A DNA stretch of 64,000 bases from Pyricularia pennisetigena. Its lineage: Eukaryota > Ascomycota > Sordariomycetes > Magnaporthales > Pyriculariaceae. Positions 36,812 through 48,890 of the stretch are shown here, piece after piece (position 1 is the stretch's first letter; every line of letters starts with the position of its first letter). A program made the position numbers and the translations under genes. The stretch spans positions 5,445,259-5,509,258 of the forward strand of contig NC_043742.1 of NCBI RefSeq assembly GCF_004337985.1. Direction: 5' to 3'. The notes under the pieces are model-generated. The model was given only the letters and a program-made list of their open reading frames with translations. It ran no database searches and was not told where the DNA came from.

Positions 36812-37596
36812 GGTTATAAGCCCGGAAAGGTTTTAGTTTGTGCATTAAAATGTATTTTGCATCGCTGGAAAACCTGACGTTTAGGCTTTATTTTGGTTAT
36901 TATCGCATTTTTACAGCACGTATATTGATGAAAATATTGCTGTTTTTATGCAAGATTGTTGGTTTTAGGCGGTAATTTAGCATTTAACCCCCTATATTTA
37001 CAATGGGGATCGCTAAAAATTAATGTCCGATTTAGGCCTTTTTAGGTACTGCAGCGATCGTTTGCATTACAAATCCAAAAATTTTTGGTATGGTTTTTGT
37101 GGATCGTGCACGCTATTATAATTGGTTTAAATTTTTAGTAGGGCTTACGTTAGCGAATCAGGGCCAAAAACCCCTGTATTCGTTTGTTAATAGCCCATTA
37201 AATCCTAGTGCGCTTAACAGGGCTTACAATAGTTTATAAACCCATTAGCAGAATTACGTTAATAATTAGTTTACGCTGCACGATACCCTGCAGTTGACCC
37301 TGCAGTTTACCCTGCACCCATTTAACGAATTGAATTCGCTACGTGCACCTGGATTGGTCTAAATACCAGGGCACCTATTAATTCGGGATTTTAGGGATTC
37401 CAACCCTGTATTTTAATGGATTTTAACCATTGAAAATAGCAATAAAACCTGTAATTGGCAATTACAGGCTTTTCCGTTAAAAAGTAAACGGTATAGCAAA
37501 TCCTAGATTAAATAGGGTATTTACCCTTAAACAATTACGTTAATTAATTATAGCTATAAATTAGCGAATTGCAATTATAATTTAAATTACCCTATA
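36812..37596 (+). mobile_element. Leader of Copia copy 2
   Basis: Colinear with 19735-20556. The CCCTGCA array is shorter here (about two units, 37268-37318). No coding sequence; gag starts at ATG 37597. Confidence 0.75.
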
Positions 37597-37606
37597 ATGG
37601 AAAACA
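37597..37606 (+). pseudogene. First codons of Copia copy 2 gag, cut by S3
   Basis: ATGGAAAACA, then the S3 element. The frame continues at 45510 after the duplicated AAACA, so the polyprotein is split by 7.9 kb of nested elements. Confidence 0.8.
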
Positions 37607-37955
37607 TGTGAGGAGGTTACGAGATAAAATAAGCTTAATTTTGAACGCGGGGAAAGGTGGATCACGTATAAGGCTAATGGAACGTTGAAATGGCAGATAA
37701 CCGTCTGCTAGCGGGTAATAGAGATGATATATTGTTGTTGCATAATCAATTCGTTGAATCGTTGAATCGATGAAGGTTATGAAGGTAATATATCTAAGGC
37801 TAAATTATGAATTACGTGTTCGAATCCGTAGGTGCAGATCTTCGATCCGGATGTCCGGAATGCGGGGTCACGTCACATGATTTGGCCTTATTCATGTGAC
37901 TAACCTGCCGACCTATTGAGCCTAACGGCCTATTGTGCTTATGAATGCACAGAAA

Positions 37956-38410
37956 TGTTACGATCAAGGTATCGGGTAACCTGTTCTTAGGGTAAAGTAC
38001 AGTGGGTTGAAGCAACTGAGCGTCTTAATTGGGTAACTGGGGTTCTTAATAATTGGGGTAAAGTTATAATCGTTTTCAAATAAATATTAAAGTTAATTAG
38101 AGTTTAATTGCTACTAAGCAATCCTAAAATCGAATCTATTTACATGGTAATAAACGTACCTTATATAAACTATATTCCGAATATAATTTCCCTTAATTTG
38201 TCACAAATCGCAGAAATTATTTCGCCTAATCTATTGTAATCTTTTAAAAATTATTAAAATCACCTTTTTGGCAATTACGTGGCGTTACGTAACTTTTCCC
38301 TTAGGTAATCGATATTCTATTATCGGCGATTTTTTTGGGCGAATATCGTTAAAAGGGGTATAACCCCGTTTGGCCTTATTGGTACCGACCCATCTTATTT
38401 GGTCGTAATA
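37956..38410 (-). repeat. 3' LTR of the Gypsy element
   Basis: 455 bp, more RIPed than its partner (terminal GTCGTAATA instead of GTCGTAACA). Confidence 0.9.
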
Positions 38411-38640
38411 TCAAATCTCCCCTTCTTTAACCAAATCCCTTTGGCCTTTAAATAATTTGTACTCCCCTAATCCTTATTTCTATTTCCATATTCCTTTTTT
38501 ACTAACTTTTTTGCGCCATATTTAATCGCGTAACCAAATTAAAATCTGGTCGTTCGTCGACAAAACGTCGCCACGCTTTCCTTTTTTCCCTATTATCGAC
38601 CGACATTGTCGAAATACCTTTTTGCAATCCCTACTGTACC

Positions 38641-39223
38641 AAAAACGTAGCATTTTATTAGGTATTTCCGCAGGATTCTGCTCGTTGTGTGGAATGCGTT
38701 CGTTCCAACCGTTTTAATTGCGACGTATTGGGTTTATCCGCTATTTAAATCCGTTATATTAATCGCCAATATTCGAAACTGGATACGGAAATTAAAGCGT
38801 TTAAAAAGCAAATTTACGCGCAGCAGGCGAAATTGCTTCGTTTACGAAAGCAAAAAAAACTGTAATTTAAAAAAATAATACGAACTATATTTCGCGGGAT
38901 TAATAATTTGGAGGAATTGGATCGCGTGAAACGTAAAAAGGCAAAATAGGAGGAACGGCGGCGATCGTCCGAAATCTTTCTTAAAATATTACTCGAATCG
39001 CTTCTTCCGGATTCCAATTTTGTCTGGAATTCGACCTTCCCGATAAATCCTTTAAATCCTTTTTTGTTAGATAAAATAAATGCTTTTACGCAGTATTCGG
39101 TCGGTAAATTGTTTTTGTCCGTATATTTTAATTTATTGGTATATATTAATCGTTTTTTTGTAAATTCGTTTGGTAGTATGGTTTCGAATCCTGGCCAATC
39201 CTTAGCTTTTGGGAATAATAGGT
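38641..39223 (+). pseudogene. Antisense accessory ORF in the Gypsy element: Cys-motif, coiled-coil protein
   Basis: On the strand opposite to gag-pol, the frame through 38686 reads CVECVRSNRFNCDVLGLS, a CxxC...C motif, then a Gln/Lys/Leu-rich stretch likely to be a coiled coil (FKKQIYAQQAKLLRLRKQ, NNLEELDRVKRKK), then a Ser/Phe-rich tail ending at about 39223. Stops (after 38658, near 38731, 38861, 38949) fit RIP of Gln or Trp codons. It ends just short of the 3' end of pol, tail to tail. The second Gypsy copy (63556-64000) keeps the same frame. The true start was not fixed. Function unknown; the Cys motif may bind zinc or nucleic acid. Confidence 0.55.
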
Positions 39224-39259
39224 AGTGCTTTTTTAGGTCGTCCTCTTTTTTTTGGCTAA

Positions 39260-42200
39260 TTTGCTCGCAAATTCAATTCCTGGTAATATTAACGGAATAA
39301 TTCCTGGTAATTTTGGAGGTGGTTAAGGGGTTCCCAAATGTTTTTTTCGTGTCCGTAATTTTCCTATTTAATAAAATATTTTGTTTTACCGTGGTTGCGT
39401 TTGTGGTCCAATATTCGTTCGACGTCGTATATTTCTTCTTCGTCGATTTCGATTATTTTTTGTGTACTGGTGCCGGGTGGTACTGGTTCTAATAATAATA
39501 CGTGGAACGTTGGGTGGATTTTTATAGTTCCTGGTAATAACAATTTGTAATTGGTTTCGCTAATTTTTTTATCGATTTTAAAAGGTCCAAGCTTTTTGTA
39601 ATTAAATTTGCTATTTGGTCGTTATATTTTAATATTGCGTCGAATAAAGTAAACGCTATTTCCCTCCTAAAAGGATGGTCCCTTTATCCGATATTGGTTG
39701 GCGTATTTGGTCATTTTTCTTCGTACGAATTCCAATTCCTGTTGGAGTTTTCGGTGGAGTTTTCGTAATTCGTTTGCTTGTTTATCGGTTTATGGGGCCG
39801 TAATCGTGGTTTTTGGTTTTCCATATACCGTAGGGTTAAATCCGTAATTGGTATAAAACGGGGTTGTTTTGGTATTTTTATTTTTTAAACTGTTATATAC
39901 GAATTGTGCTGTGGGTAATAACCGTACCTAATTATCCTGCTTATGGTTCATATAACATTTTAAGTATTATTCCAATATTTGGTTTGCTCGTTTTATTTAT
40001 CCATTTGTTTGTGGGTAAAATGCTGTAAATAGTTTGTAATCGGTTCCTAATTATTCCATTAAAAATTTCCAAAATTTTAATGTAAAAAATTTATTTTTGT
40101 CCGTAATAATATTTTCTGGAAATCCGTAATTGTTAACAATTATTCGTAAAAATGTGTAGGCGATTTTTTCGGCGTTGTTACTTTCCTTATAGGGTAGGAA
40201 ATAGGCGTATTTAGTAAATTTGTCCATTATAATTAATATATTATCATATTTAATTTTAGTGAGTGGTTTTTCGGAAAATGGTAATTTAACGATAAAATCC
40301 ATTGTAATGGTTTGCCAGGCCTTGTCAGGGGTTGGTAAAGGTTGTAAAAACCCGTAAGGTTTGTGTTTGGCGGATTTGTTTTTTGCGCAAAATTCGCAGT
40401 TTTTAATGGTTTTTCGTACTTTTTATCGTATTCCTTTAAAATTATAGTGCTGTTTTAACCGTTTCCATATTTTGGAAATCCTTTGGTATCCGTGAATTTT
40501 ATTTTCGTGGATTTTCCGTATTTCCTTTGGTGTGGTTACCGTATTGGTCGTTATAAGATTTCGGTAAACTGGTAAAAGGTTTCCGTTGTCGTTTGCCGTA
40601 AGGATTTTCCGTGTTTTTTCGGGTATTATATTTTTATAGTCTGGTTTTCTGCTAAAGGCGTCGGCCCTGCCATTTTTTATTCCTTTTCGGTAAATAATTT
40701 TAAAATGGAATTCTAATAGGAATTTTACCCATTTAATTTATCGTTTGTTTAACACTTTGCTAATGGTAAAATGGGTTAAGTTTTTATGGTCCGTGTAAAT
40801 TAATATTTCGTATTTAGTTCCGGATAGTTGTGGTTTCCATTTTTCAAATATTCGGATAATAGCTATAAATTTTTTATCGTGGATTTGGTAATTAAATTCT
40901 GGTCCATATAATTTTTGTGAAAAAAAGGCGCAAAAATGCAGGCGTCTTTTTTCGTTTCGTTGGTTAAATTGTCCTCCGATTGCGTAATCGGATGCGTCGG
41001 TTTCGATTTCGAAGGGTTTCGTTGGGTTTGGTATTTTAAGGATCGGTTTTTATATTATTGCATCTCGTAATTATTCGAAAATTTGCTATGTTTGTTCCGT
41101 CCATTGGAATTTTAAATCCTTTTTGGTTATATTGGTCAATAGGGTGGCGATCGCGCCGTAACCCTTAATAAATTTTTTGTAAAAATTTACGAATCCAAGG
41201 AATACCCGAACGTTTTTTACGTTTTATAATTAGGACCATTCCCTTATTATTTGGATTTTTGATTTTTCCATCCTAATTTCTCCAGGGGCGATAATATATC
41301 TTAGGAAATTGACTTATTTGCTGTAAAAAATGCATTTTTCGGGTTTAATTAAAAATTTAGCGTTTTATAGTTTTTGTAAAATTGTGTAGACGTGTTTTTT
41401 ATATTTTTCCAACGTTTTGGAAAAAATAAGGATATCGTCCAGGTAAATAACGACAAAAATGTCTAAACATTCCCTAAAAACGTGGTTAATTATGGTTTAA
41501 AAGGTTGCGGGGGCGTTGGTAAAACCGAAAGGTATTACCAGGTATTCGTAATATCCTCGTCTGGTGCGAAATACTGTTTTCCATTCCTCGCCTTCCTTTA
41601 TACGGATTAAATTGTATACTCCTTTAAAATTTAGTATTATAAACCATTGTATTTAATAAAACATATTTCGAAATTCTCCTATTAGTGGGAGCGGGTAGTA
41701 ATTTTTTATTATAATGTCGTTTAATTGTCTGTAATCCACGCATAATCGTAATTTTCCGTTCTTTTTTGGTACGAAAAGGATTGGGTATCCTACTGGTAAT
41801 ATCGATGGTTTAATGTAACCTTTTTTGAAATTTTCCGCGAAATATTCGTTTAAAGCTTCCATTTGTGTCGAATTTAAACCGTATATTTTGTGGAACTTTG
41901 GTTGGGTTCCTTTTTTTAATAATATTTCGTGGTCGAACGGACTGTATTCGGGTAATCCTGTTTCGAATTTTTGGTTAAACAATCGTGTATAATTTTGGTA
42001 TTTTTCTGGGATTTTGCCGTTTTTGGTCTATTTTTTCGTAATTTATATTATATAATTGGATCGGTTTTAACCTGTAAATAATCGCTTTTTTTCCAATATT
42101 AGCTCCGGGGTTGGTCGTCCTCCCTATAGGTACGCCATTTGCTTTATTTGGTCCTTCCGTGCCCTATATTTCCTATATAAACCCTGCTATACTGAAGGTC

Positions 42201-43600
42201 GTTTAATAATTAAGTGCTTTTCCCATTAAATTTGGCCTATAATCCAATTTATCCGGGGGTTGCTCCTTTTAAACCAAGGAATTCCTAAAATCATGTTTTT
42301 ATTCCCTATTTCCGTAATATCCAAAATAATTTGTTTCTTTCGTCCATAATTTTCCATCCAAAGGTGTACGGTTTTTGTTTCGATGGTGCCGTTCCCGTAT
42401 AAAACTGCCTTTCCTTTTACGGTTTATAATCGATATAATTCTTCCTTTTATCGCCAAAATATTCGTCGTTTTTTCACGATTTTTGGAAAAATGTAATTGC
42501 TTTATGCTCCGCTATTAAAGAGCGTTCGTATGGGTTTTCCATTAAATCGTATATTTAGGAATATGTGTTCGTATATTGCCTTCGTGGCTTGCGTGGCGTT
42601 TAAAGTTCTTTATTCCGTTTCTGTTATTACCGTCTGGTACCTTATACCGTTTAACTGTCCTAGTTTTTTAACTTACTGGACTCGCGTCGTAGGTCCTTAT
42701 TTTTCTTATTTCGGGGCGTATAACTATTTTTAACGTTAACTTTATTAAATCGGTGCCCTGTTGGTGCAGGCGTTTTTCGTGCGTTTATGGGTATTTCGTT
42801 ATTTTTAACGTTGGGGTTCCACACAATTCTGGTTATAAGTGCGGGTCCTGGTTATCGTAACTTCGTTTCGTATTATACCTATATTTTAGCTAATATATAT
42901 ATTTTGCAAATATTTCGGGTGCATTCGTACCATGGAAATTGTCTTTAATTATAATATACCATAAGGTAATCGTTATAAAGGGTGAAAATTACCGCTGGCT
43001 CGGTATTAAATTTTATTTTAATTTCCCAATTGGGTAATTTAATGGTGGTATATATTTCGTGGATGCCTGTTATTTTGCGTCGTCGTGGGAAAAAATCGTG
43101 GACTATTTTTCTGCTAAAATATAATCCGCAATTATTTCGAAAATATTTTACCCAAAAGATTTTTATATGTTTGGGATGTTTGGTATCCAAAATTGGGTGG
43201 TTTCCGAAAATTGGATCGATTAATCCTATAGGGTTTTATATTTGTATTCGAAATAATATTCCGGGAAATTGTATTAATTGGTCGTTTCGGTATAAATCGA
43301 TAAGTTTTTTTTCATATATATAGGGGTTGTTTTCCCTTGCTGCACTGTATGGGTTTGAAAATATAATTTTTTTTTCGCTAAATTCGTCTTCTAACTCGTT
43401 ATTAAATTCGTCCGTTGGGGCTTATTGGATTATCCGGATACGGTGGGTTTGTCCCAATAATTCTGGTTCTAATTTTTTTAAGGTATTTAATTCCGTAGGT
43501 TCGGGTAATTTGGCGTTTTACCTGCGTAATTGTGCCGGTGGTTTGGTTTTAATAGGTATACGGTCTCCTACTGCTAAGGTCCGAATACCTTTAAATTTTT
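39260..43600 (-). pseudogene. Gypsy pol: protease, reverse transcriptase, RNase H, integrase, chromodomain
   Basis: Minus strand. Protease active site FNSGA at 42505-42519 (expected DSGA; D>N). Reverse transcriptase with [30 protein letters not shown] (about 41750) and the catalytic YLDDI at 41431-41445. RNase H region near 40990-40780. Integrase His/Cys module near 40500-40390 (HENKIHG, CEFC), core TMDFIVKLPFS near 40290, IITDKNKFF near 40100, and a third catalytic Glu changed to Lys at 39991-39993 with a stop beside it. The C-terminal KLGPFKI, IHPTFHVLLLEP and a chromodomain (YDVERILD ... KTKYFIK-ENYGHEKNIWEPLNHL, 39300-39450) put it among chromoviruses. RIP explains all inactivating changes. 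Confidence 0.85.
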
Positions 43601-44618
43601 ATAAATACCATCCTGCGTCCATTTTTGCGCTATTATAAATTATACAATTATCGTCGTAACATATGGTCCAGCTTTTTAAACTGTATTAATCCGGTGGTAT
43701 TTGTTAATAGGTGGTGGTATTTAATCCTCGTGGTTTTTTGGAATCGGGGTGTAAATCCGGAGTGCTTTGGGGACAAAATTTGGCTATATATCCTGGTTTT
43801 TCGCATTTAAAACATTTACCACTTTTGGGATCTTTGCGCGGTTTTTTATATTGGGTCGCGTTAAGGTCCATAAATCCGCTATATATTCCATAGGAAATAC
43901 TATACTAGCGAAACGGTTTAAGGTATTGGTATTTGCGTCCCGTATTAGTTTATCGCAAAATTGGCCCCCACACGCTGCGTCCTTCGCGTTATTCCAATTT
44001 CCGTTCGTAAAATCGGTTATCGATTTTAACTGCTAATTTTACGTACTCGGTTAAGATATCGGGTCGTTCTTTTTTAACAAATTCGTTTTTAACTTTTTCT
44101 TTAAATCCCGCATAAAAGCGTGCCATTAAGGTTTCGGGGCCCCATAATAGTTTGGCGGTAATTTGTCGAAATTTATTAGCATATTTGGATACCGATTTGG
44201 TTTAGGTAAAACGTACCAGCTTACGCTTAACCGTGCGTTCCTCGTTTAAGCTACCGAATACTCCCTTAAAACATTCTTCGAAATTCTCGTAATCGTCGAA
44301 AATGCGGTTAATTTCAACTTTACGGTTTTCTTCCTTATCGTGGTCCAAATAATTTCGTAGGATTGGTTCGAACCAGGTAAACGTATTACCCCTTAATAAC
44401 GAGGCTGCGTAAATAACCTTTTCTACGTTATTATCGAAATTATCCTCGTTAAAATAAAAATAGGCCCGGGTTCCCGTAAAAAATCCCTGCAAAATACCTG
44501 GGGTACCATTATAGGGTAATAGTAAAAAATATTTAATATAATTCCTATTAATTCGATTAATTTGTTCGGTTATTCGTTCCTGGAATTGTCGATTCTTTAC
44601 TTGGAGCGTCGCGACCAT
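43601..44618 (-). pseudogene. Gypsy gag with zinc knuckle
   Basis: The frame from ATG 44618 is open for 138 codons (MVATLQVKNRQFQERITEQI...) and contains a capsid-like GTRAYFYFNEDNF and a Trp/Phe-rich helix region. The frame continues past a stop at 44200 to about 43990. A CCHC-type zinc knuckle is at about 43785-43830, reading CFKCEKPGYIAKFC; the His is Tyr, a CAT>TAT change. Gag would form the particle and bind RNA. Confidence 0.8.
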
Positions 44619-44753
44619 TTAACGCAAAACGTTAACGTTGGCCGGAACGTTAATGGTAAAGGGGGTCTAAAAGGTGGTTTTATTGGAAAACATTATTTCG
44701 GCGATACTGCTCGGTATACTTCAAAGCAAAATATTAAACAGGAGCAATTAAAA

Positions 44754-45208
44754 TGTTACGATTAAGGTATCGGGTAACCTGTTTTTAGGGTAAAATACAG
44801 TGGGTTAAAGCAATTAAGCGTTTTAATTGGGTAATTGGGGTTTTCAATAATTGGGGTGAAGTTATAATCGTTTTCAAGTAAATATTGAGGTTAATTAGAG
44901 TTTAATTGCTGCTAAGCAATCCTAAAATCGAATTTATTTACATAGTAATAAACGTGCCTTATATAGATTATATTCCGAATGTAATCTCCCTTAATCTGTC
45001 ACAAATCGCAGAAATTATTTCGCCTAATCTGTTATAATCTTTTAAGGATTATTAAAATCACCTTTTTGGCGATTACGTGGCGTTACGTAACTTCTCCCTT
45101 AGGTAATCGATGTTCTGTTGTCGGCGATTTCTTTGGGCGAGTGTCGTTAGGAGGGGTGTGACCCCGCCTGGCCTCATTGGTACCGACCCATCTTGTCTGG
45201 TCGTAACA
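44754..45208 (-). repeat. 5' LTR of the Gypsy element
   Basis: 455 bp with intact ends TGTTACGATT...GGTCGTAACA. It lies upstream of gag in the sense of transcription. Confidence 0.9.
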
Positions 45209-45509
45209 AGAAAATCTGCGATTATAACGGGATTCGAACCCACGCACTTCAACAACGTATATAAAATATAGATTATGGTACGTGCATTATATCATTAAGC
45301 TAAATTATATATGACGAATTTGTTTTCTTGTTAAAACCATAAACAAAGACGTGATATATAAAGCTTTGTATGTATAAACGCGTATACGTTTTATTTGTCA
45401 TTTATTTATTTATTCGATGCAGGGTGACTAATAAAATTAGCCCGTGCTAGCCGTTATAAGATAATGCAGGGTAGCTAATATAATGAGCCCTGCGCTAGCC
45501 ATGTTCACA

Positions 45510-46800
45510 AAACAACCCTATATCGGGCTTTCCAGGCCCCATTCTAATAAATAAAGGGTTTAAACCCAACCCAAACGAAGTTTTAACCGCTAAATTACAG
45601 GCCCAAAACCTGCAATTAAAAGCGTTAATTACGCATATAGATTAATTTTAAAGGATAATTTAACAATCAATTGCCCTATTAACCCTAAAAAACGGGGCTT
45701 CCAATAATTTAAATAATAATTCGGAGAATAAACCCGCTACCGCACCCCCTAATCCACCTGGTAACGTAATTTTAAATAACGGGATAGGTAAAAAACTATC
45801 GAAACGGGTATTTTTTTCCCCGAAAATTGTAAATTAATAGGGGCTAGCAATTACGATTTGTTCAAATAGGCGCTAATAGTACAACTCAGGGCTATAAAAG
45901 CAGCGGAATTTATTTCCAACTTTAAAATTAGCTTTATTTTACCGGAATACGAGCAATTAATCCTATTATTATTTATATAGAACAATTTAATTAAAAAGTT
46001 TTTAAAATTTATTACATAATATTTCAACCCCGTAACGGTTTATAAAACCTTAGAAAATAGCTATTCCGTTGCACCCGAAATCAGTCGAAACTCACTGTAT
46101 CGGGAATTCCACGCTTTAAATTTTTCATAATTTAAAGCAACAATACCTGAATTTAACAGCCGTTTTAACTTTCTAGTAGCTAATTTAACGAATACCAACG
46201 TGCAAATTAACCCCGTAAACGTACGAAGCTAGTATTTACGGGCTTTGGAAAGGATATTCCCTATTTGGACCGAACGCCAACGCAATACCCAACGGGTTTT
46301 GCAAATAATAGGCCAAAATTCGGAAAGATTAAATTTGCAACACTTTATGGCGGACCTTATATCCGAAAATTGGATTTCAAAACTTTACAATGGTTAAAAC
46401 CGCTGATTATGGGTTTAAAGGCAAAACAACGGGTAAATGAAACGTTAAAAAAGGCGTTAAAAAGGAAAATAATAGGCAGCAAAACACCTTTAAATCACGA
46501 AAAAAAGTAAAAACTCTAATTCGGATTCTGTTTTTGCAAAAAATATTAAATCCTCCTCCAATAAATCAACCGCTGGAACGTCCATAATTTTTATGGATTT
46601 CGAATTATTTACGGGTTCGATTCCAAGTGACGCTAACGAAGGCGCAGCGTATAACGCCTTAAAATAAAAGGTTATTCCCGCTATTAGCGGAATTATAAAA
46701 TTACGTTCGGATTCGGATTCGGAAACCGATACCGGAAAAACGTTGAAGCCACAGGCTTTAACAGCTCATTTTGGGGTTAGAACGAGACCTGGACGCGGCG
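45510..46800 (+). pseudogene. Copia copy 2 gag region
   Basis: Continuation of the gag-pol frame after the nested insertion: NPNEVLTAKLQAQNLQLKALIT near 45570, then the capsid-type region to about 46250 and a basic Lys-rich segment (46265-46510). It matches 20567-21880 of copy 1. RIP stops throughout. Confidence 0.75.
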
Positions 46801-47581
46801 TAAAAAAAGCCCCTAAACCATGGAAATTGATTTACCTTATCCTGTACGATATAAATAATACGCACTATATTTTTGCAAATAAGCAATTTTTTACCGATTA
46901 TACCCCGGTTTGACAGTCGAAATCGGTACAGGAGATGGCCCTATTAGGCTTGTAAGTACCGGAACTGTAAAACTACAGGTCCGTTACGGCCAAAAAACTG
47001 ACGAATTTAAAAAGGTTACGTTAAATAACGTTTTATATATCCCCTCATTTGGAATAAATATCTTTACTGGCCTTATACACTATAATATAGGGGGCGTATT
47101 ATTAACAATTACCCTGTACGATAAGGATCGTAAAGCGTGGGGACGTTTAAGTACCGTTAAACATTCGTTTTGTTTAAAGGTTAAAGGGTGCGATATCTTT
47201 ATTCGAAATAACGTTATTTCGAATTACGCCTGTATAATAGTTAAATATAACACCATTTTTGAGATGGCCTTACAGGGGGTTATAAAGGGTTACGCAGCCC
47301 CGTTAAAAGTAAAACTAAGTAATATAAACCCCGAAAATCACGAGGATTATAGAATTTACACCGATTCGGAACCGGAAGAAAATACGGTAACGGAAAAGCT
47401 AAATCCCGAACAAAATACGGAAATAACCGTAAATTCACCTGTAACACAGAAATTTAGCGGTAAAAAGCCTGAAAATCCACGTGAAATTGGGCCCCGTAAG
47501 CCCGGCACACCGCTAAATAACCCTTTTATGCAACCTAATATAAAAAGGATTATTTCCGAAAAAAGGGGGTTTCCTATATAA
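46801..47581 (+). pseudogene. Copia copy 2 protease and linker
   Basis: The protease region includes FANKQFFTDYTPV and a 223-codon open stretch from 46910 (TVEIGTGDGPIRLVSTGTVK, VLYIPSFGINIFTG), as in Copia proteases before the gag-pre-integrase segment (RKAWGRLSTVKHSFCLKV). The rest is an acidic, Pro-rich linker (SEPEENTVTEKLNPEQN, GPRKPGTP). The catalytic Asp segment upstream is damaged. Copy 1 has an S insertion just after the equivalent of 47575. Confidence 0.75.
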
Positions 47582-48590
47582 GAAATCCGTTATTAAAACC
47601 TTTTTTATTATCGGATTTAAAGTAGGCCCCTGTAAATTATTTCCTTTTAGGTTTAAAACGGATTACGGACGGTTGGTTAACCTTTCAAGGAAACGGAATT
47701 ACAGGTATCTATAACGAAATCCAGGCCCAAAAAGCCCTGTTATAACATAGGCGTTTGGGGCATATAGGGCTATTATTGCTAAAAAAAAACCGCTAAAATC
47801 ACAAATGGTTTACCTAATTTCGACAAAATTAGGGCAATTACTTGTATTGCTTATATTAAAACCATTTTTACTAGGCGTACAAATAAGGTCGCACTCCCTA
47901 TACCCCCTAATATTTTCGATTTTATAAAAGGTGATACAGTAGTTTTTAAATTTAATCCTCACAATAAAAAACCCGTATTTTTGTTATTAATGGACCGAAA
48001 ATGACGTTTTCGGTGGTTTATCCCACTACAAAAATAAGGCCGGACCTACGGTTTTAATGGTTATGAAAGGCTTTTTTAGGGTTTTAAAAACTACTTACGG
48101 GCGCCACCCCCTGAATTTTCATTTCGATAGGGAACACGAGGTTAATACACACCTTTAAAACTGGTTTATAAATAAAAATGTTAATTTTAGCATTTCGAAT
48201 CCTTATAACCACGGCCAAAACGGATTAACGGAACGGTCCGTTCAAATTGTTTTGATTAGGTTTCGGTTTACCATTATAGCGGCGGGTTTACCATTATATT
48301 AATAATGTTATTTACTACCTGCCGTGGTTAATTTAATTAACCGTACAGCGGTGATTAATAGGGATTTAACATTTTACGAGGAATTTTATTCCGAATTCCA
48401 ACCTGCATTACCGTATAAGCCCACTTCAGGGTATTTTCGGGTTATTGGTACTATATGCCAGGTTATTATACCGCTGGAAAAAAGCCAAAAATTTGATAAA
48501 TTGGTTCCCCGCACCGAAACGGTAAAACTTTTAACCCATTTATCAAATTTTACAGCGTTGGTTTACGCACCCGCTAAACGGGCTATATAA
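47582..48590 (+). pseudogene. Copia copy 2 integrase
   Basis: HRRLGHIGLLLLKK near 47750 and CIAYIKT near 47850 mark the zinc module (second Cys lost). The core continues to about 48300. 48324-48590 is open for 88 codons and contains GYFRVIGTICQVIIPLEKSQKFDKLVPR, the Copia integrase C-terminal 'fold' that normally reads H-L-R-xFG...K-x-x-K-x-D-K. RIP stops elsewhere. Confidence 0.75.
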
Positions 48591-48769
48591 GAGACCTTTA
48601 CCGTAGAAATACAAAGGGTATAACCGCTGAAAATGTGGTTATTCCAGGGGAAACGTTACAGATTTTAAAGGCGAAAAATACAGATTTAAAGGGGAATTTT
48701 AATTTTGAACCTGAAAACGAAATTAACAACGTTCCAGCGGATGATAATCCCCTAAAAAACCCTGGAAAT

Positions 48770-48865
48770 ACAGGGCATTTACCACCTGTTACAGGGTATT
48801 TACCACCTGTTACAAGGTATTTACCTCCTGTTACAGGGTAATTACCACCCGTTACAGGGCATTTA
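48770..48865 (+). repeat. 21-bp tandem repeat coding for YLPPVTG units
   Basis: Four units of ttACCACCTGTTACAGGGTAt encode Y-L-P-P-V-T-G in the linker between integrase and reverse transcriptase of Copia copy 2. Confidence 0.8.
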
Positions 48866-48890
48866 AACCCTGAAAATACAATGCCCGCCA

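Larger units (their letters stand above)
37956..45208 (-). mobile_element. Full-length Gypsy (chromovirus-type) LTR retrotransposon, 7253 bp
   Basis: Two 455-bp LTRs (37956-38410 and 44754-45208) start TGTTACGAT and end GTCGTAACA or its RIPed form; the target duplication is AGAAA. Coding runs on the minus strand in the order gag, protease, reverse transcriptase, RNase H, integrase, chromodomain, which is the Gypsy order. A polypurine tract (AAAGAAGGGGAGAT on the minus strand) abuts the 3' LTR at 38412-38427. An extra ORF lies in the opposite sense near that LTR. RIP has disabled the genes. Confidence 0.9.
37607..45509 (-). mobile_element. S element (S3) split by a Gypsy insertion
   Basis: The two halves, 37607-37955 and 45209-45509, together make a normal S element (TGTGAGGAGG...GTTCACA). 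The outer 5-bp duplication AAACA lies at 37602-37606 and 45510-45514. Inside, AGAAA is duplicated around the Gypsy element (37951-37955 and 45209-45213). Confidence 0.9.

Noticed and set aside
42497..44036. Series of plus-strand ORFs across the Gypsy element
   Set aside because: They are antisense shadows of gag and pol, which carry recognisable motifs on the minus strand.
48775..48865. CRISPR-like array
   Set aside because: The 21-bp units are contiguous, in frame and code for YLPPVTG in a Copia polyprotein; a fungal context also excludes CRISPR.
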